A stretch of DNA of 64,000 nt from an uncultured Ruegeria sp. (GTDB lineage: Bacteria > Pseudomonadota > Alphaproteobacteria > Rhodobacterales > Rhodobacteraceae), in contig NZ_CANMQQ010000013.1 in assembly GCF_947500045.1 (NCBI RefSeq), positions 62,001 through 126,000 on the forward strand, given 5' to 3'. How positions within the stretch are numbered: position 1 is the first letter of the stretch; every line of letters starts with the position of its first letter. Made by a program: the position numbers and the translations under genes. This document shows, piece after piece, positions 61,769 to 64,000 of the stretch. The notes under the pieces were generated by a model. It did no database searches and was not told where the DNA came from. It worked only from the letters and a program-made list of their open reading frames with translations.

Positions 61769-64000
61769 TTAAGGTGGAGCGGCAACGGCCGCCTCGTCCG
61801 CTTTGGACTGGGCATATTCTCGGTTATTCCTTAGTAGTGAGCTGTTGCCGACGTCCGCCAAGCCTTGGTCATAGATTTCGACCGCGCGAAGCCATCCTTC
61901 ATGGTTGAAATACAACCTGGCCCATTTCTCGTATGTGTAAACCTTGACCTCATGTGTTGTGTCGGAATCCAGCACAACAGCTACTTCGTCAATAAGTTCC
62001 AACGCTGCGTTCGGCATGTCGGCACTGATCATCGATTCCATGTGGCTCGAAAGGACGTTTTGTAAAACTCCTGCCAGAGCTTTGGGATCAGGGAAAACCG
62101 TCTCCATTTCGTTGACAGCCACGATAAAACCTGCTGCACCTTCGGTTTTGAGGGCGGATGTGGACCACTCCTGAAAAGAATACGGGACGTTGCGACGCAG
62201 ATCTCGGGAGTCAGGAACCAACTCAAGCCCAGCAGCATATGCGAGTAAAGCGCCCTTCCAATCGTTTTGCTCCAGCCGAGCGTTGCCCCAGTCTCGATAC
62301 AGCGCGACTGTGCTATTGTTGAATTCTTCGGGTGAAAGAAAGGACCGTGCACTGACCAATTGGGCCTTTGCCAAATCAATTTCCCCTGACCTAACCTTCT
62401 CGGAGATTAATCTCTGGATCGCCCGCGTGCCCATCTCCGCGACCTTCTCATCGCCCGGGAAAAGCCCCCCAAGTGTTTCAGCGGCGGTGGCAACGCCTTG
62501 GGCACCAGCGTCTGCACCGCTTGTGCGCGTCCACTCCTGAGCTATGTAAGCGACATTTCTTGAAAACAATTTGGCATCGTCCAAGTCACTGCGCGCGTTC
62601 GAGTAAATTCTGGCCGCAGCTTCCCACTCTCTTTCATCCATTGCACGTTGGGCACGGTGATCGATAATCAGGATTGTGAGTTCACGGAAGGTTTCCGGTG
62701 CCAGAAGCAATTGAGCACTATCCAGGAACTCCATAGCTCCGTCATGGTTGCCTTCGCGCAAGTAGGTGTTCAATTTCCGAACGATTTCGTTTTCGCCAAA
62801 GCCAGGATCTACCGCAAAGGTCGGGAACAGCTCGCGAAGCCGCGCGTTGGTAACTTCCAGTTCTACAGTTCCACCTTCCGCCAGAGCACTAGCCTGCCAC
62901 TTTTGGGCGACATAGCGGGCGTTTTTCGACAAGTAGTCGTCGTCGGGATGTGCAGCAAGGCCAGATGCATGCAATTCGGCCGCAGCTTGCCAATCACCGC
63001 TTTCGATCAGCTCGCGTGCATAAGCGTTGTACACATAGGCACCTAAATCCCAGTCCGAACCCGTTGCAGTTAGCAAGGGTCCAATTTTTTGAGCTTGCTC
63101 CAGCGCCATTTCTAGTTGTCGGCTATCCATCCCTGAATTGATCCAACGAATGGTGAAATTCTCTGCGACGTCATCAAACCCTGAGACCAACGGCAACTGG
63201 TCTTTTAGGTCTGCGATTTTGGATAGCCCATCCTCGATCCCGCCGCTATCCAATGCCCATTCTTGTGCCAAGTAACGCGCAATCCGATGGGCGCGCTCGG
63301 TCTCCAAACTTGTGCCAAATACTCCCGCAATAATGGAGGCCGCGGCCTCGTAGTCCGTCATATCTATCATTGAACGCGCTTGACGAAGATAAAGATCAGA
63401 TCGCCAATGGCCAATTTCAGCTTTTGCCTCCCCAACAAGCAGCGCATCGGCACGGTCGGCAATAGAGAACGCTTCTTCCCATTCTCCACGAGACACCGAA
63501 GCTTCTGCTGGGCGCAAGAAAACCGCAATTTTATCGGACTCAAAATCATGGCCCGGAATTTGGCTTGCAGCGCGGTCTAGCACCTCTAGCGCTCCGACAT
63601 AGTCGTCCGAATCTGACCGGGTGGCGGCCCATTTGCTCCAGACTGCACGTTGATTTTGGGCAAGTATCTCGTCGTCGGGTGCAAGTTGGCGCCCTAAGGC
63701 CGCCACGGTCGTGGCCTGTTCCCAGTCTGCGCTCTCTGCCAGTGATCTGCTCCAACCGTTGAGCGCCGCCAAGGCGTTTGTAACGGCGGATGAGAATTCA
63801 GGATCAAGGCTCATTGCGCGGAAATTGGCAAGCAGAGCTTCTTGATATTTGCCCTCGCGGAGAAATTCGACTCCGTGATTGTAATAGATAAGAGCTGCGA
63901 TCCCCTCCCGCCCGATTTCGCGGCGAAGAGCTTTGTTAGACTCTGGTATGTATGTAAAACCAGTTAAGTTTTTGAATTCTTCGACTTGCTCACGCGCCGG
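61769..64000 (-). CDS. Long tandem-repeat (TPR-like) protein, 5' end outside window
   Basis: At least 743 residues; the frame stays open past the Met at 63814 to the end of the window. A TPR-like unit (NHGVEFLREGKYQEALLANF) starts the visible part. About six degenerate repeats of roughly 100 residues follow, each with a DW..A(A/L)..Y..GL..PD pattern and a closing (L)..N..Y..QEW element (LSKNARYVAQKW, FSRNVAYIAQEW, LRRNVPYSFQEW). The protein is acidic overall, with no membrane helix in the visible part. It is probably a scaffold or the C-terminal arm of a larger protein whose N-terminal domain lies outside the window. No family recognised. Confidence 0.7.
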   Translation of the reverse strand, partial: PAREQVEEFKNLTGFTYIPESNKALRREIGREGIAALIYYNHGVEFLREGKYQEALLANFRAMSLDPEFSSAVTNALAALNGWSRSLAESADWEQATTVAALGRQLAPDDEILAQNQRAVWSKWAATRSDSDDYVGALEVLDRAASQIPGHDFESDKIAVFLRPAEASVSRGEWEEAFSIADRADALLVGEAKAEIGHWRSDLYLRQARSMIDMTDYEAAASIIAGVFGTSLETERAHRIARYLAQEWALDSGGIEDGLSKIADLKDQLPLVSGFDDVAENFTIRWINSGMDSRQLEMALEQAQKIGPLLTATGSDWDLGAYVYNAYARELIESGDWQAAAELHASGLAAHPDDDYLSKNARYVAQKWQASALAEGGTVELEVTNARLRELFPTFAVDPGFGENEIVRKLNTYLREGNHDGAMEFLDSAQLLLAPETFRELTILIIDHRAQRAMDEREWEAAARIYSNARSDLDDAKLFSRNVAYIAQEWTRTSGADAGAQGVATAAETLGGLFPGDEKVAEMGTRAIQRLISEKVRSGEIDLAKAQLVSARSFLSPEEFNNSTVALYRDWGNARLEQNDWKGALLAYAAGLELVPDSRDLRRNVPYSFQEWSTSALKTEGAAGFIVAVNEMETVFPDPKALAGVLQNVLSSHMESMISADMPNAALELIDEVAVVLDSDTTHEVKVYTYEKWARLYFNHEGWLRAVEIYDQGLADVGNSSLLRNNREYAQSKADEAAVAAPP

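Noticed and set aside
1..64000. CRISPR arrays, tRNA or rRNA genes
   Set aside because: No regularly spaced direct repeats, tRNA cloverleaf patterns or rRNA-like stretches were noticed on either strand.

Overview
The window comes from an alphaproteobacterium, most likely a marine Rhodobacterales (Roseobacter-type) genome. This is an inference from the moderately high G+C coding sequence, a cox carbon-monoxide-dehydrogenase cluster, a DUF1127 protein, and the style of the type VI secretion system (T6SS) genes. No rRNA or tRNA gene was seen, so the species cannot be named.

Region 1 (1-5.1 kb, + strand): the 3' end of a form I CO dehydrogenase operon, with the coxL C-terminus, coxD, coxE, coxF, a shortened MocA-like cytidylyltransferase and coxG. 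The genes overlap or sit close together. The tail (mocA-like gene, a 31-codon ORF, a 74-aa ORF) looks eroded.

Region 2 (5.1-13 kb): an HxlR regulator, a DUF1127 protein, and a small nucleobase/nucleoside module. The module has an orphan BMP-family binding protein, a LysR regulator, an MTA/SAH-deaminase-like amidohydrolase and a CMP/guanine-deaminase-like enzyme. A membrane class III adenylate/guanylate cyclase follows.

Region 3 (13-15.3 kb): a scar with a frameshifted IS6-family transposase remnant, an orphan GcvH-like lipoyl carrier and a small lipoprotein.

Region 4 (15.3-25.4 kb): a 1596-aa protein combining a GT2 glycosyltransferase, an SPY/OGT-like glycosyltransferase and a sulfotransferase; two sugar-nucleotide epimerase-type enzymes; and a coupled operon of a periplasmic caspase-like protein and two FGE/SUMF1 (TagR-like) proteins.

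Region 5 (25.4-64 kb): a complete T6SS locus with all thirteen core components. The long minus-strand operon reads tssA-tssB-tssC-hcp-tssE-tssF-tssG-tagH(FHA)-tssJ-tssK-tssL-tssM-tagF (48.65 to 32.8 kb). A plus-strand operon, pppA-M15 peptidase-TssM-like protein-vgrG (26.3 to 32.8 kb), converges on it. A third operon, clpV-DUF2169-thiolase-like-effector-immunity (56.65 to 49.6 kb), carries a DUF4150/PAAR-like protein with a C-terminal GHH nuclease and an adjacent beta-propeller candidate immunity protein. The kinase PpkA, phosphatase PppA, FHA protein TagH and inhibitor TagF form the threonine-phosphorylation control circuit. Beyond PpkA lie a second caspase/Sel1/peptidoglycan-binding protein, a Gly-rich lipoprotein and a long repeat protein that runs off the window.

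The least ordinary parts are: (i) a GTPase-less second TssM-like protein with a possible DotU-like N-terminus, coupled to an M15 peptidase and VgrG; (ii) a thiolase-fold protein that has lost its catalytic residues, coupled to DUF2169 and the effector; (iii) the GHH effector with a beta-propeller partner, apparently inserted into a TIGR02270-type gene; and (iv) two caspase-Sel1-peptidoglycan-binding proteins bracketing the T6SS.
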